Below are positions 15,411 through 24,257 of a stretch of 64,000 nucleotides of DNA, piece after piece. The DNA is from Streptomyces griseoincarnatus (lineage in GTDB: Bacteria > Actinomycetota > Actinomycetes > Streptomycetales > Streptomycetaceae). The stretch covers positions 124,001 through 188,000 of the forward strand of contig BMTH01000004.1 of assembly GCA_014649575.1 (NCBI GenBank), written 5' to 3'. The position numbers were made by a program, and so were the translations under genes. Every line of letters begins with the position of its first letter. Position 1 is the stretch's first letter. The notes beneath the pieces were generated by a model. The model was given only the letters and a program-made list of their open reading frames with translations. It did no database searches and was not told the origin of the DNA.

Positions 15411-16739
15411 ATGCAGGCAGAACCGAGGAAATCACTGGTGGGGGAGGAGTACGAGGTCGAGATCGGCCCCGTCGCCCACGGCGGCCACTGCATCGCCCGT
15501 ACCTCCGAGGGGCAGGTCCTCTTCGTCCGGCACGCCCTGCCCGGCGAGCGCGTCGTCGCCCGTGTCACCGAGGGCGAGGAGGGCGCGCGGTTCCTGCGCG
15601 CGGACGCGGTGACGGTGCTGGAGGCGTCCAAGGACCGCATCGACGCGCCTTGCCCGTTCGCCGGCCCCGGCCGCTGCGGCGGCTGTGACTGGCAGCACGC
15701 CAAGCCGGGCGCGCAGCGGCGGCTCAAGGGCGAGGTGGTCGCCGAGCAGCTCCAGCGGCTGGCCGGGCTGACGCCCGAGGAGGCCGGCTGGGACGGCACG
15801 GTGATGCCCGCCGAGGGCGACAAGGTGCCGGCCGGCCAGGTCCCGTCCTGGCGCACGCGTGTGCAGTACGCCGTGACCGCGGACGGCCGCGCGGGACTGC
15901 GCCGGCACCGCTCGCACGAGGTCGAGCCGATCGACCACTGCCTGATCGCCGCGGAGGGCGTCAGCGAGCTGGGCATCGAGAAGCGGGACTGGACCGGCAT
16001 GGACTCGGTCGAGGCGATCGCCGCGACCGGCTCCCAGGACCGCCAGGTCGTGCTGACCCCCAAGCCCGGCGCCCGCCTTCCGCTGGTCGAACTGGACCGC
16101 CCCGTCTCGGTGCTGCGCATCGACGAACGCAACGGCCAGGTGCACCGCGTGCACGGCCGCCCGTTCGTCCGCGAGCGCGCCGACGGCCGCACCTACCGGG
16201 TCGGCAACGGCGGTTTCTGGCAGGTCCACCCGAAGGCCGCCGACACCCTCGTCACCGCGGTCATGCAGGGCCTGCTGCCGCGCAAGGGCGACATGGCGCT
16301 CGACCTGTACTGCGGCGTGGGCCTGTTCGCGGGCGCGCTGGCCGACCGGGTCGGCGAGCAGGGCGCGGTGCTCGGCATCGAGTCCGGCAAGCGCGCGGTG
16401 GAGGACGCCCGGCACAACCTGGCCGACTTCCCGCGCGTGCGCATCGAGCAGGGCAAGGTCGAGTCGGTGCTGCCCCGCACCGGCATCACCGAGGTCGACC
16501 TGGTCGTCCTCGACCCGCCCCGCGCGGGCGCCGGCCGCAGGACGGTCGAGCACCTCTCCTCCCTGGGCGCCCGCCGCATCGCCTACGTCGCCTGCGACCC
16601 GGCCGCCCTGGCCCGCGACCTCGCGTACTTCCGCGACGGCGGCTACAAGGTGCGGACACTGCGGGTGTTCGACCTGTTCCCGATGACGCATCATGTGGAG
16701 TGCGTGGCGATTCTCGAGCCCGATCAGAAGGGGAACTGA
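15411..16739 (+). CDS. TrmA/RlmCD-type class I SAM-dependent RNA uridine-C5 methyltransferase
   Basis: This 442-aa enzyme has an N-terminal TRAM domain (about 8-65), an iron-sulphur cysteine set (CPF...CGGC with a later Cys), a SAM-binding core (ALDLYCGVGLFAG) and the catalytic signatures VVLDPPRAG and VACDPAALARDL, where the Cys attacks uridine. It should methylate uridine C5 in tRNA or 23S rRNA; the exact site is not predictable. The ATG at 15411 is preceded by GTGGAG; an upstream in-frame ATG at 15390 is possible. It is a stand-alone gene 70 bp after the permease. Confidence 0.9.
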   Translation: MQAEPRKSLVGEEYEVEIGPVAHGGHCIARTSEGQVLFVRHALPGERVVARVTEGEEGARFLRADAVTVLEASKDRIDAPCPFAGPGRCGGCDWQHAKPGAQRRLKGEVVAEQLQRLAGLTPEEAGWDGTVMPAEGDKVPAGQVPSWRTRVQYAVTADGRAGLRRHRSHEVEPIDHCLIAAEGVSELGIEKRDWTGMDSVEAIAATGSQDRQVVLTPKPGARLPLVELDRPVSVLRIDERNGQVHRVHGRPFVRERADGRTYRVGNGGFWQVHPKAADTLVTAVMQGLLPRKGDMALDLYCGVGLFAGALADRVGEQGAVLGIESGKRAVEDARHNLADFPRVRIEQGKVESVLPRTGITEVDLVVLDPPRAGAGRRTVEHLSSLGARRIAYVACDPAALARDLAYFRDGGYKVRTLRVFDLFPMTHHVECVAILEPDQKGN

Positions 16740-17208
16740 GCTGCGGTTCTCTTGGGTTCCCCAGGTGCGGCCGGTAGTGCGCGACCTGGTACCCGAGGTG
16801 CACGGTGCGGAGACTCGTCCTGACGGCAGGTCGGTGAGGCTGCCGCCGCCGGACGCGCCGGACGCACTGTGGGAGTCCGCGGGGCGGACACACGTACGCC
16901 CATCTGCGGAAACCCGTCCCTGACGCACGAGACGAGCAGGCCGGCCACGCGGGCGTCGTTCCGGTCTGGCCCGCACGGCCCACAGGTCCTGTGGTCCGTG
17001 GGCGCCGGCGCGGTCGGCGGTCGGCGGTCGGCTCACTACGCGCTGGATGTGCCGGCGTCCCGCCGGGCCGCGGGCAGCGGTTGCTCCTGGGAGCGTGCGA
17101 CCGCGTTGGCGCCGCCCGTGGCGCCGTACCGCCCGTTCCCGGGCAGGGGGTGCGGTGCCTGTCGTGCGGTCGTCCTGGTCGAGGGCTGCGGGTTGCCCGG
17201 CATTCTCC
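16740..17208. other. Intergenic region between the RNA methyltransferase and STAS genes
   Basis: These 469 bp lie between convergent genes. Reading frames here are short and have shuffled composition, and I see no tRNA, clear repeat or strong terminator. It may hold decayed coding sequence. Confidence 0.45.
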
Positions 17209-17586
17209 TCAGGCGCGGTCCAGTGACTCCCCGGTATCGGCACAGGCGCGTGCGTCGTGCCCGTCGAGCGCGGCGCCCACGGTGGGGAAGACGGGGAGGA
17301 GCGTGTCGAGGCCGAGGATGCGCCACACCTGCTGGTAGTGGTCGCCGAGGGCGGCGAGGCGCAGGGCGCCCGCATGGCTGTCGAGCGCGCTGGACAGCGC
17401 GACGATCATGCTGACACCCGAGGAGTCGAGGTACTGCACGTCGGAGGCGTCGAGTACGAGGGTGGCGCAGCCCTCTTCGATCAGCTCCTGGCACCGGGCG
17501 CCGATGTCGGAGGCGTTCTCGTGGTCGACCTCGCTCGGCAGCCGGACAACCGTCGTGTCCGCGTGCCGTACCCGCACCCTCAGCAT
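17209..17586 (-). CDS. STAS-domain anti-sigma factor antagonist
   Basis: This 125-aa protein consists mainly of one STAS domain. The phosphorylation-site motif VQYLDSSGVSM follows LVLDASD, as in SpoIIAA/RsbV proteins, which bind an anti-sigma kinase and are turned off by serine phosphorylation. The ATG at 17586 is preceded by GGGAG. An 18-bp sequence, GTGCTCCGGCGCCTGTCC, is tandemly duplicated just upstream of the gene (around 17621-17656). It lies 164 bp downstream of a MEDS/HATPase gene in the same direction, so the three genes probably work together. Confidence 0.88.
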   Translation of the reverse strand: MLRVRVRHADTTVVRLPSEVDHENASDIGARCQELIEEGCATLVLDASDVQYLDSSGVSMIVALSSALDSHAGALRLAALGDHYQQVWRILGLDTLLPVFPTVGAALDGHDARACADTGESLDRA

Positions 17587-17750
17587 GGAGAACCGACTCC
17601 CATTCCCATCGTTCCCGCCCGTGCTCCGGCGCCTGTCCGTGCTCCGGCGCCTGTCCGTTCGCCGCACTCGCGTCTACCCCGGGGCGACCCCGGCACGCGT
17701 GCCTTGGAGCGCCGCGTCCTCGGGCAGACCCGTGGCCGCCGCCGGCGGGC

Positions 17751-18701
17751 TCACCCGGGCAGCTCGGTGTGCAGGCGGATCGTGGTCCCGTCGTGCGGCG
17801 TGGACCGGATCTCGACGAGATCGCAGAGTTGGTGGACGAGCCACAGTCCGCGACCACCCACCTGCCTCGCGGTCGGCATCGCACGTCCGGTCAGTGGGTC
17901 CTCCAGGTAGCCGGCGTCGCGGAACTCGCAGACGAGCCGTCGCGCCTCGCTCCACGTGCGCAGCACGCCGTGTCCGCCGCCGTGACGAATGCTGTTGGTG
18001 GCCACCTCCGTCGCGGCCAGATGCAGCTCGCGCAGGCGCCGGCCGGTCAGGCCGTGCTGCTCGGCGCAGGCGGCGATCTTCTCCCGGAGGGCGGGCAGGT
18101 CGCCGCTGGTGTAGAGGAACTCGTCGTACGGATCGCAGGGGTCGGTGAGGGCCGCGAACTCGTACGGTGCTCGCGGGTCGTAATCCTCGGACAGCACCGT
18201 CCGGCCGTTCCTGCGGATCTCGGGGTGGCAGCGTGCCATCTGGGTCAGGGCGGCGTCGTCACGTGCGACGTCGTAAGGGCACAGCAGCCACCAGGCCGGG
18301 CCCTGGGCGAAGGCCTTGTTGAGCAGCCACTCGTGGTAGCGCAGTTCCGAGGCCTCGGCGGCACTGCCGACCTGGTCCCAGGGGGATTCGCCGATCCCGC
18401 GGACGGGCCGCCCCTCCGAGACGCGTTCCTTGATCCATTCTTGCCAGGCTGCGATGAGCCGTCCCGGATGATGCGCCACCCGACTGGTGTCGACATAGCG
18501 CACGGTGTCCCCCTCACGGACCTGGGCACGCAGCAAGGACGCCTTCTCCTGCGGAACGGCCACGACGACGGCCTCGTCACCTTCGAGCGCTTCCTGGATG
18601 AAATCCACGGCGCCCGCGACGAACTCGTCGCTGCCGGAGTACGGATACAGCTCGTGCCGGTACCCCGTGCTTCCGGCGGGAACGGATGAGGAGGATGTCA
18701 C
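17751..18701 (-). CDS. MEDS-domain sensor with RsbW-like ATPase
   Basis: This 316-aa protein has an N-terminal MEDS (DcmR-like sensory) domain (about 10-170, with HELYPYSGSDEFVAGAVDFI) and a C-terminal HATPase_c_2 domain (about 195-315). The ATP site is visible as EVATNSIRHGG, DAGYLEDP and GGRGLWLVHQL. Such fusions act as anti-sigma-type kinases under sensory control. I chose the GTG at 18701, which overlaps the stop of the preceding gene (GTGA); the frame further upstream is only the shadow of that gene. Confidence 0.87.
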   Translation of the reverse strand: MTSSSSVPAGSTGYRHELYPYSGSDEFVAGAVDFIQEALEGDEAVVVAVPQEKASLLRAQVREGDTVRYVDTSRVAHHPGRLIAAWQEWIKERVSEGRPVRGIGESPWDQVGSAAEASELRYHEWLLNKAFAQGPAWWLLCPYDVARDDAALTQMARCHPEIRRNGRTVLSEDYDPRAPYEFAALTDPCDPYDEFLYTSGDLPALREKIAACAEQHGLTGRRLRELHLAATEVATNSIRHGGGHGVLRTWSEARRLVCEFRDAGYLEDPLTGRAMPTARQVGGRGLWLVHQLCDLVEIRSTPHDGTTIRLHTELPG

Positions 18702-19480
18702 GGCGCCATCACCACCGGAACGTCGGGGACCGCGAAGCCCGAGAGCTTCCAGGCGAGCCGCACGGTCTCGTTGGTGCCTTCCAGGACCACTTTCCGATCC
18801 GGAAGGTGTCTGGCGGCATCGGCCAGCGCGCTCATCCCGGCGGCGTCGAAGAACTCCAGGGTCTGGCAGCGCAGACGCACCGTCGGCGTGTGGGCGAGGA
18901 GGGTGCACAGGATGGTGCGGAAAGTCACCGCGCCGTCACTGTCGACGGTCCCTGTCACCGTCCAGCCTTCCTGCTCGGTTCGGTACACCCGGAACGCGGG
19001 GGAGACCGGTCGGCTTCCCACATGATGGGGATGCACACACATGATCTGCTGCAGCACCGGCAGGTCCCAGTCGGCACTGCTGTAGGCGCAGACCACCATG
19101 GCTCCGGTGTCGGCGGCGAACTCCTCGAGGTCGAGCTCGCTGCGCAGCCACCCGCCGCTCCGGTCCGCGCCCGGGCCGGGCACGACATGGTGCAGCACAC
19201 GAAGGGAGCGGAAGCCCTCCCGGTCCGCCACCGCCGCCTCCCGGCGGACCGCGGAGAGAAGAGAACCCTGCAACCGCGCAGGGTCGAGCACGAGCGGGGC
19301 GAACTCGCTTCGCGTCCGCGGGGCGGGTCCGACGATCACGACCTTGTCGCCGTGCAACGCACCGTCCGCGACGAAAGCCCGGCTGCGGTCGACGACGTCG
19401 TCGGTACGACCCAGCAGGTGGCAGACATGATCGCTGATGTCGACCGCGTCCAGGGTTGGCAGTACGCGCGGCGTTCTCAC
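18698..19480 (-). CDS. MEDS-domain sensor with STAS domain
   Basis: This 260-aa protein combines an N-terminal MEDS domain (about 10-165, with HVCHLLGRTDDVVDRSRAFV) with a C-terminal STAS domain (about 175-258, with LEFFDAAGMSALAD). The usual serine position of the STAS phospho-site reads DAAG, so it may not be phosphorylatable. It overlaps the MEDS/HATPase gene by 4 nt. The pair looks like a sensor-antagonist and sensor-kinase set that share the same type of input domain. Confidence 0.87.
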   Translation of the reverse strand: MRTPRVLPTLDAVDISDHVCHLLGRTDDVVDRSRAFVADGALHGDKVVIVGPAPRTRSEFAPLVLDPARLQGSLLSAVRREAAVADREGFRSLRVLHHVVPGPGADRSGGWLRSELDLEEFAADTGAMVVCAYSSADWDLPVLQQIMCVHPHHVGSRPVSPAFRVYRTEQEGWTVTGTVDSDGAVTFRTILCTLLAHTPTVRLRCQTLEFFDAAGMSALADAARHLPDRKVVLEGTNETVRLAWKLSGFAVPDVPVVMAP

Positions 19481-19557
19481 TACTCCTCCCTCGCTTCCTC
19501 CTCACTCTAATGCTCCCGCACCTACACCTCGCATACTCCCCGATCGCGTGAGGGCTG

Positions 19558-19604
19558 CGGTTCAGCGGTTCAGCGGTTCAACGGTTCAGCAGTTCAACGG
19601 TTCT
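19558..19604. repeat. Short tandem repeat after the TAP-like hydrolase gene
   Basis: About five copies of a 9-10-bp unit, CGGTTCAGC or CGGTTCAAC, run across the stop codon of the hydrolase gene (stop at 19594-19596). The array could expand or contract by slippage; most of it is untranslated. Confidence 0.75.
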
Positions 19605-21204
19605 GGGGGACGAGGGGGCGGGTGGTGGCGGGTGTGTCCGTCTCGCACACGGTGCCGTCGGCGGGGAGGGTGCCGTGGACGAGGGCGGCGTCGACCGCGC
19701 TGCCGACACACGCGTTGGTGCCGTAGGAGCCGTGTCCGACTCCTTCACGTGTGAGCAGGACCGCGGAGTCCAGGGTGCGGGTCATGGTCTCGGCCCAGTG
19801 GTGCGGGGTGACGGGGTCCAGCCGGCCTGCGACCACCAGTGCGGTCGGCGTACCGGCGCCGGTGAGCGGCTCGGTGACGCGGTCCTTGTTCGGCGCCGGC
19901 CACCGAGCGCAGTTCAGGGCGGAGTAGGCGGCCCGGGGTCCGATCCGCTCGGCCTCGGTGACGGCCTTGGTGGCCGCGGCCTTGTGCGCGGCGATGCCGG
20001 CCGGGGTCTGCCAGTCGGCGCAGCGCACCGCGGTGTGGGTTTCGAACATCGCGGTGGGGACGGGGAAGGGGGAGACCGTGACACTGCTCCACATGGTGTG
20101 CAGGGGTGCGCCGTTGCCCTTCTGCGCGGCCAGCAGGGCCGAGGTCAGCAACGGCCAGGTGTTCTGGTCGCCGGCCAGTGCCCGGGTGGCCTCGAGGGCC
20201 ATGGCGCCGTCGAGTTCACCGCCCGGCGTGACCCCCTCGACGGGGGCGACCTTCAGCGGTTTCGCCTCCAGTGTGTCGATCAGTGTGTCGAACGCCGCCT
20301 GGGGGTCCCCCGTTCCGAACGGGCACACCGCGGTCCCTTCGGTGCGGCAGGTCTCGAACCAGGCGTCGAGCGTCCGTTCGCTCGCCACGGCGACCTCCTG
20401 CTGGAAGGGGAGGGGGTTGCCGAACCACTGGTTGGTGTCGACGGGTGCGTCGAGCACCATCTGGCGGACCCGGTCGGGGAACAGGGTGGCGTACATCGGT
20501 CCGACCACGGTGCCGTAGGACAGGCCGTAGTACGTGATCGTGTCCTCGCCGAGGGCGGAGCGCACCTGGTCGATGTCACGGGCCACGTTGTCGGTGGACA
20601 GGCCGGCCAGGAACTTCTTGCTCTGGTGCTTGGCGCAGCCGTCGGTGAACGCGACGGCGTCGGCCAGCAGTCGCGGCAGGGGCTTGCCCCCGGGGACGGC
20701 CGGGTCGAAGCCGGTGCCGGCGGCGTCGGCCCGCTGCTCGTCGGTCAGGCAGCGGACGGCCTGCGATCGGCCGATGCCGCGCGGGTCCATCGCGACGATG
20801 TCGAATCTGGCGAGCACTTCGGCTGAGAAGGCGCCGGGAGTACCGGTCGTCCTGGGCAGATCGCGCAGTGTCTCGGTGGCGGAGACTCCGGGTCCGCCCG
20901 GGTTGAAGACCAGGCTGCCGATGCGGCGGTCGGGATCCGTGGCCCGGTGCCGCATGACCGCGAGCGGGATCTGCCTGCCGTCGGGCTCGGTGTACTCCTG
21001 CGGCACCTCGAGCGTGGCGCATTCGAGCTGCTTCCCGCACGTGCTCCACGTGAGCGGGCCCGGTGAGGGAGCCGGGACCGATGCCCCCGCCGCGGACGTG
21101 CCGCGCGGCCCCGAGGCTCCGGACGAACACCCCGTCAGGACCACGAGGGCCGCGGCGAGCGTCGCCCCGTACCGGGCGGTGAGCCGTGACCTCGACCGGA
21201 TCAT
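19594..21204 (-). CDS. Secreted lipoprotein, alpha/beta-hydrolase (tripeptidyl aminopeptidase family)
   Basis: This 536-aa exported protein has a signal sequence and lipobox VLTGC (Cys about 25). The alpha/beta-hydrolase fold shows SLVFNPGGPG (oxyanion loop), GLSYGT (nucleophile Ser), GRLDPVTP (Asp) and GVGHGSYG (His), followed by the C-terminal TAP-like domain. Relatives are the SlpD/SlpE and tripeptidyl aminopeptidase proteins of Streptomyces, which cleave peptides outside the cell. It is transcribed away from a tetR gene, across a region with three similar operators, so the TetR protein probably represses it. Confidence 0.92.
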   Translation of the reverse strand: MIRSRSRLTARYGATLAAALVVLTGCSSGASGPRGTSAAGASVPAPSPGPLTWSTCGKQLECATLEVPQEYTEPDGRQIPLAVMRHRATDPDRRIGSLVFNPGGPGVSATETLRDLPRTTGTPGAFSAEVLARFDIVAMDPRGIGRSQAVRCLTDEQRADAAGTGFDPAVPGGKPLPRLLADAVAFTDGCAKHQSKKFLAGLSTDNVARDIDQVRSALGEDTITYYGLSYGTVVGPMYATLFPDRVRQMVLDAPVDTNQWFGNPLPFQQEVAVASERTLDAWFETCRTEGTAVCPFGTGDPQAAFDTLIDTLEAKPLKVAPVEGVTPGGELDGAMALEATRALAGDQNTWPLLTSALLAAQKGNGAPLHTMWSSVTVSPFPVPTAMFETHTAVRCADWQTPAGIAAHKAAATKAVTEAERIGPRAAYSALNCARWPAPNKDRVTEPLTGAGTPTALVVAGRLDPVTPHHWAETMTRTLDSAVLLTREGVGHGSYGTNACVGSAVDAALVHGTLPADGTVCETDTPATTRPLVPQNR

Positions 21205-21303
21205 GATGATCTTCCCCTTCTCCGTACTCGTGTCGTTCGGCGCGAACGGACCGTGCCGGTCGCGCGGGAGGCCGGCCGGGGAGGGCCCGGCGCCGGTTTC
21301 TCA

Positions 21304-21357
21304 CTAGTACAGCGTGTTAGTGAGACGCTAACACACTGTACTAGTACGGCGTGCTAG
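21304..21357. promoter_or_regulatory. Triple TetR-type operator in the divergent promoter region
   Basis: The 17-mer CTAGTACRGCGTGYTAG occurs at 21304-21320 and 21341-21357. A nearly identical copy in reverse orientation lies at 21328-21344, forming with the first an inverted repeat of 18-bp arms with one mismatch. The array lies 41 bp before the tetR start and 100 bp before the hydrolase start, ideal for autoregulation and control of the divergent gene. Confidence 0.8.
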
Positions 21358-21397
21358 TACAGTGAGGGGCGCTGGGGGAAGCGAAGGAGAGCGGGGC

Positions 21398-22009
21398 ATG
21401 GACACGCGCGAGAGGATCCTCAAGGCCGCTGCGGAGATGATCGCCGAGGACGTGACGGCGAAGCTGAGCGTGCGAGCGGTCGCCGCGCGTGCGGGAGTGA
21501 GCACCGGCTCGCTGAGGTTCCACTTCCCCACCCAGCGCGCCCTGCAGGACAGCTTGCTCGCGCGGATCTACGGACACCTCCTGCCCGGCGACCCGATCCA
21601 GGACCGTTCGCTGCCGCCCCGCGAACGGCTGCTGAACTGCCTGCGGCAGGTCCTCGCACTGACCGGCACCAACGAAGAGGCGCGAGCCGCATGGGGTGCG
21701 ACGTACAGGGCCTTCATCGAACCCGAGCCGACCGAGCCGGTGCGCGCCGCGTACCTCCGCCTTGAGCGGGAGGCGGAGCGCCGGGTCGAACACTGGCTGG
21801 CCGTGCTCGTCGAGGAGGGCGCCCTGCCCCCGCGAGACCACACCCGCAACGTCAGGTTCCTTCTCACCGTCCTCAACGGACTCTCGTTCGAACGCGCCAT
21901 GCCCACCCGCGAATCCGTCCTCGTCGCCGAGACCCAGACCCTCAACGCCGCCGTCGATCAGGTCTTTTCCACCGGCCCCGCACCACCCGACGGGCCGGCT
22001 CTGCCGTGA
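21398..22009 (+). CDS. TetR-family transcriptional regulator
   Basis: This 203-aa protein has an N-terminal helix-turn-helix (about 5-50, with RILKAAAEMI and VAARAGVSTGSLRFHFPTQ) and a helical ligand-binding domain. The ATG at 21398 follows GAAGGAGAG. It is divergent from the TAP-like hydrolase gene, and the intervening region holds a striking operator array. The inducer is unknown; control of a secreted peptidase suggests a peptide or antibiotic-like signal, which is inference. Confidence 0.9.
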   Translation: MDTRERILKAAAEMIAEDVTAKLSVRAVAARAGVSTGSLRFHFPTQRALQDSLLARIYGHLLPGDPIQDRSLPPRERLLNCLRQVLALTGTNEEARAAWGATYRAFIEPEPTEPVRAAYLRLEREAERRVEHWLAVLVEEGALPPRDHTRNVRFLLTVLNGLSFERAMPTRESVLVAETQTLNAAVDQVFSTGPAPPDGPALP

Positions 22010-22170
22010 ACCGCACCAGCCCCCTCTGCACCTTCTGCGGCCTCGGCGACGTGCGGTACGAGCAGTGGCCCGTCCGAACGTGAAACCCGACCCCCTTCGG
22101 GGTGTCGCCGACGGAGTAGGCCGGCATCGACTTCTCGCCCTGGATGGCGGGGTGAGCGGTGCACGGTGGC

Positions 22171-22350
22171 TCAGGCCACGAGCAGGCGCAGGCCCAGCTC
22201 GGCCGTGTCGAGGGCGATGAGGTCCCGGTTGCGATCGGCCCATCGGCCCGAGGAAAGGTCGTCGCGGAGGCTGTCCACCGCCCGCTGCTCGGCCTGCGGC
22301 CCGGCCCCGACGAGCATGTGCGCCGCGCCTCCCGTCCGATCCGTCGTCAC
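22171..22350 (-). pseudogene. C-terminal remnant of a class I SAM-dependent methyltransferase
   Basis: The GTG at 22348-22350, with a strong GGGAGGAG ribosome site, opens a 59-residue frame. Its second half (DSLRDDLSSGRWADRNRDL and onward to the stop) resembles the last 40 residues of Streptomyces SAM-dependent methyltransferases. The SAM-binding region is absent, so this is either a gene reduced by an internal deletion or a small protein derived from it. It lies between tetR and the Met/His-rich protein gene. Confidence 0.5.
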
Positions 22351-22504
22351 GGACGCTCCTCCCGGACAACGGTCGGGCCCAACTCCTGCCGGGTTCGCGC
22401 CCTTTACCGTGATGCGGATCACGGGGAGGATGCTGAGTGCCGGACGGGGGCCCTTCCCGTACTCCCTCATGACGGCGGAGCCAGGGATGCGAGGATGAGC
22501 CGCC

Positions 22505-23260
22505 ATGACCGCTGGGTGGTGTTTCCGCATGCTACGGGCCGCGGTGTTCGCGGCCGTCTGCGTGCTGCTCGCCGCCCTGGGGCACGTCCTGATGTCAGGC
22601 ACTGCGGTGCCCTCGTGGGCCCTCGCGGTGGCCGTGGCGGTGACCGGCGGCGCGGCCTGGTGCTTGGCCGGCCGGGAACGCGGACTCCTCGTCGTCTCCT
22701 CCGTCGTGATGGCGGCACAGACCGCACTGCATGTGTGGTTCTCGTACGTCCAGGAACTGTCGCGGCCGCGCCCGATGCCCCCGATGTCCATGCACGGCAT
22801 GGCCGCTGGTGAGGGAGCCTCCTCCCTGGACCACATGGCGTCGATGGACCACCTGGCGTCTATGGCTCACATGGGGCACGCCATGCACTCCATGACCCAC
22901 GGTGGCCGGTCCGGGGGGTCGACGGACGCCATGGGTGCCATGAGCTCCCTGGACGCCATGCCCGCGACCGGGCACGCCCTGGGCGGGATGTCCTCCACGG
23001 GCATGCTCGCCGCCCACGTGCTGGCCGCACTGCTGTGCGGCCTGTGGCTCGCGCACGGTGAACGCGCGGCGTTTCGCATCCTGCGGGCCTTCGCCGGGTG
23101 GCTGGCCGCGCCGTTGCGGCTGCCGCTCACCCTGCCCGCGCCGCCGCATCACCCGCGCCTCCGCGTCCGCCGCAGCCGCGCGGCCCGTACACCGCGCCGG
23201 CTCCTTCTCGTCTGCACGATCACTTCTCGGGGGCCGCCCGCGGGGACCGCTGTCCTCTGA
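22505..23260 (+). CDS. Met/His-rich integral membrane protein
   Basis: This 251-aa protein has three membrane helices in its first 85 residues and a fourth at about 165-182. Between them is an extracytoplasmic loop (about 88-162) packed with Met and His in patterns such as DHMASMDHL, AHMGHAMHSMTH and PPMSMHGM. Such clusters bind copper(I) or silver in CopB/PcoB-like proteins, so metal handling is likely but not proven. The C-terminal 60 residues are basic and Pro/Arg-rich. An ECF sigma factor follows 207 bp downstream. Confidence 0.8.
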   Translation: MTAGWCFRMLRAAVFAAVCVLLAALGHVLMSGTAVPSWALAVAVAVTGGAAWCLAGRERGLLVVSSVVMAAQTALHVWFSYVQELSRPRPMPPMSMHGMAAGEGASSLDHMASMDHLASMAHMGHAMHSMTHGGRSGGSTDAMGAMSSLDAMPATGHALGGMSSTGMLAAHVLAALLCGLWLAHGERAAFRILRAFAGWLAAPLRLPLTLPAPPHHPRLRVRRSRAARTPRRLLLVCTITSRGPPAGTAVL

Positions 23261-23467
23261 GACAGCCGGCTTCCCGACCACCGCCCTGGGCGCCCCGCGC
23301 CCGGACGGCTCGGGCAACGGGTGCGGACCGCCGAGCGCGCGTACACCCGCCACTCCCCACCAACACCGGAGCTGCCGCGAGTCGTGCGCGGCCCGGTTCC
23401 GCATGCCGTGCTTCCGCACGTCGGATCGCTCCATGCCGGACCTCCTCCGGACACCCGAGAAGGACAC

Positions 23468-24112
23468 ATGGTGATCAGTCCTGCCGTGTCTGTCGCATAC
23501 GACGAGACACCACACGCTGCGAGAACAAGTGACGAGAAGACATACGCGGACGAGTCGACAACGGCCTGGGCGCTCGCTGCCCGCGGCGGTGATCCCGCGG
23601 CCGTCGAGCACTTCGTCCGGGCCCTGCACCGGGACGTCCGCACCTACGTCACCTACCTCGGTGCCGACCCTCAGGCCGCCGACGATCTGGCCCAGGACAC
23701 CTTCCTGCGGGCCCTCGGCAGCCTGCACCGCTTCGAGGGCCGCTCGTCGGCGCGCACCTGGCTGCTGTCCATCGCCCGCCGTGCGGTGATCGACAGCTAC
23801 CGGCACGCCTCGGCACGGCCTCGCCTGGCCGACACCGACGACTGGCAGACCGTCGCCGAGTTCGCCCAGCCCCGCGGCCGGCTCGGCTTCGAAGAGGGCA
23901 TCGCCCTCGCCGAACTGCTGGAGGCGCTGCCCGACGAACGCCGCGAGGCGTTCGTCCTCACCCAGCTCGTCGGCCTGCCGTACGCGGAAGCCGCCGAGCT
24001 CGGCGACTGCCCGGTCGGCACCGTCCGTTCCCGGGTCGCCCGCGCCCGCTCCTCACTGATCAAGTCCCTGCGCGAGGCAGAGCGAGCCGACCCTGTGGGC
24101 GCCGCGGCCTGA
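23468..24112 (+). CDS. ECF-type RNA polymerase sigma factor
   Basis: This 214-aa sigma factor has region 2 (about 45-112, with DDLAQDTFLRAL and RTWLLSIARR) and region 4 (about 145-200, with LPYAEAAELGDCPVGTVRSRV). It has an unusually long polar N-terminus. The ATG at 23468 follows GAGAAGGA. No anti-sigma gene is adjacent; the upstream Met/His-rich membrane protein is a possible sensor partner by position. A clear hairpin terminator follows. Confidence 0.92.
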   Translation: MVISPAVSVAYDETPHAARTSDEKTYADESTTAWALAARGGDPAAVEHFVRALHRDVRTYVTYLGADPQAADDLAQDTFLRALGSLHRFEGRSSARTWLLSIARRAVIDSYRHASARPRLADTDDWQTVAEFAQPRGRLGFEEGIALAELLEALPDERREAFVLTQLVGLPYAEAAELGDCPVGTVRSRVARARSSLIKSLREAERADPVGAAA

Positions 24113-24148
24113 CGGCCCCCGGAATCACCCGGTGAGGGGTCCACGCGA

Positions 24149-24187
24149 CACGGAAGCTCCGGACGAACAGGCTCCGGAGCTTCCGTG
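24149..24187 (+). terminator. Terminator of the ECF sigma gene
   Basis: A 14-bp perfect stem, CACGGAAGCTCCGG with CCGGAGCTTCCGTG, surrounds an 11-nt loop 36 bp after the sigma gene stop. Confidence 0.85.
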
Positions 24188-24257
24188 GGGGACGGGGAAC
24201 CAGTCCTGTGGTGAGGCACGCGAGCCTGCCGGCACGGCTCTTACGGGGTCGGTGTCC

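Noticed and set aside
16869..17414. Open frames between the RNA methyltransferase and the STAS gene
   Set aside because: Composition is unlike the true genes around them and one runs into the STAS gene on the other strand.
22006..22127. Short frames after tetR: a plus-strand frame with CTFCGLGD and a minus-strand frame starting MPAYSVGDTPKG
   Set aside because: Neither has a convincing ribosome site or family match, and they overlap each other; they may be decayed coding sequence.
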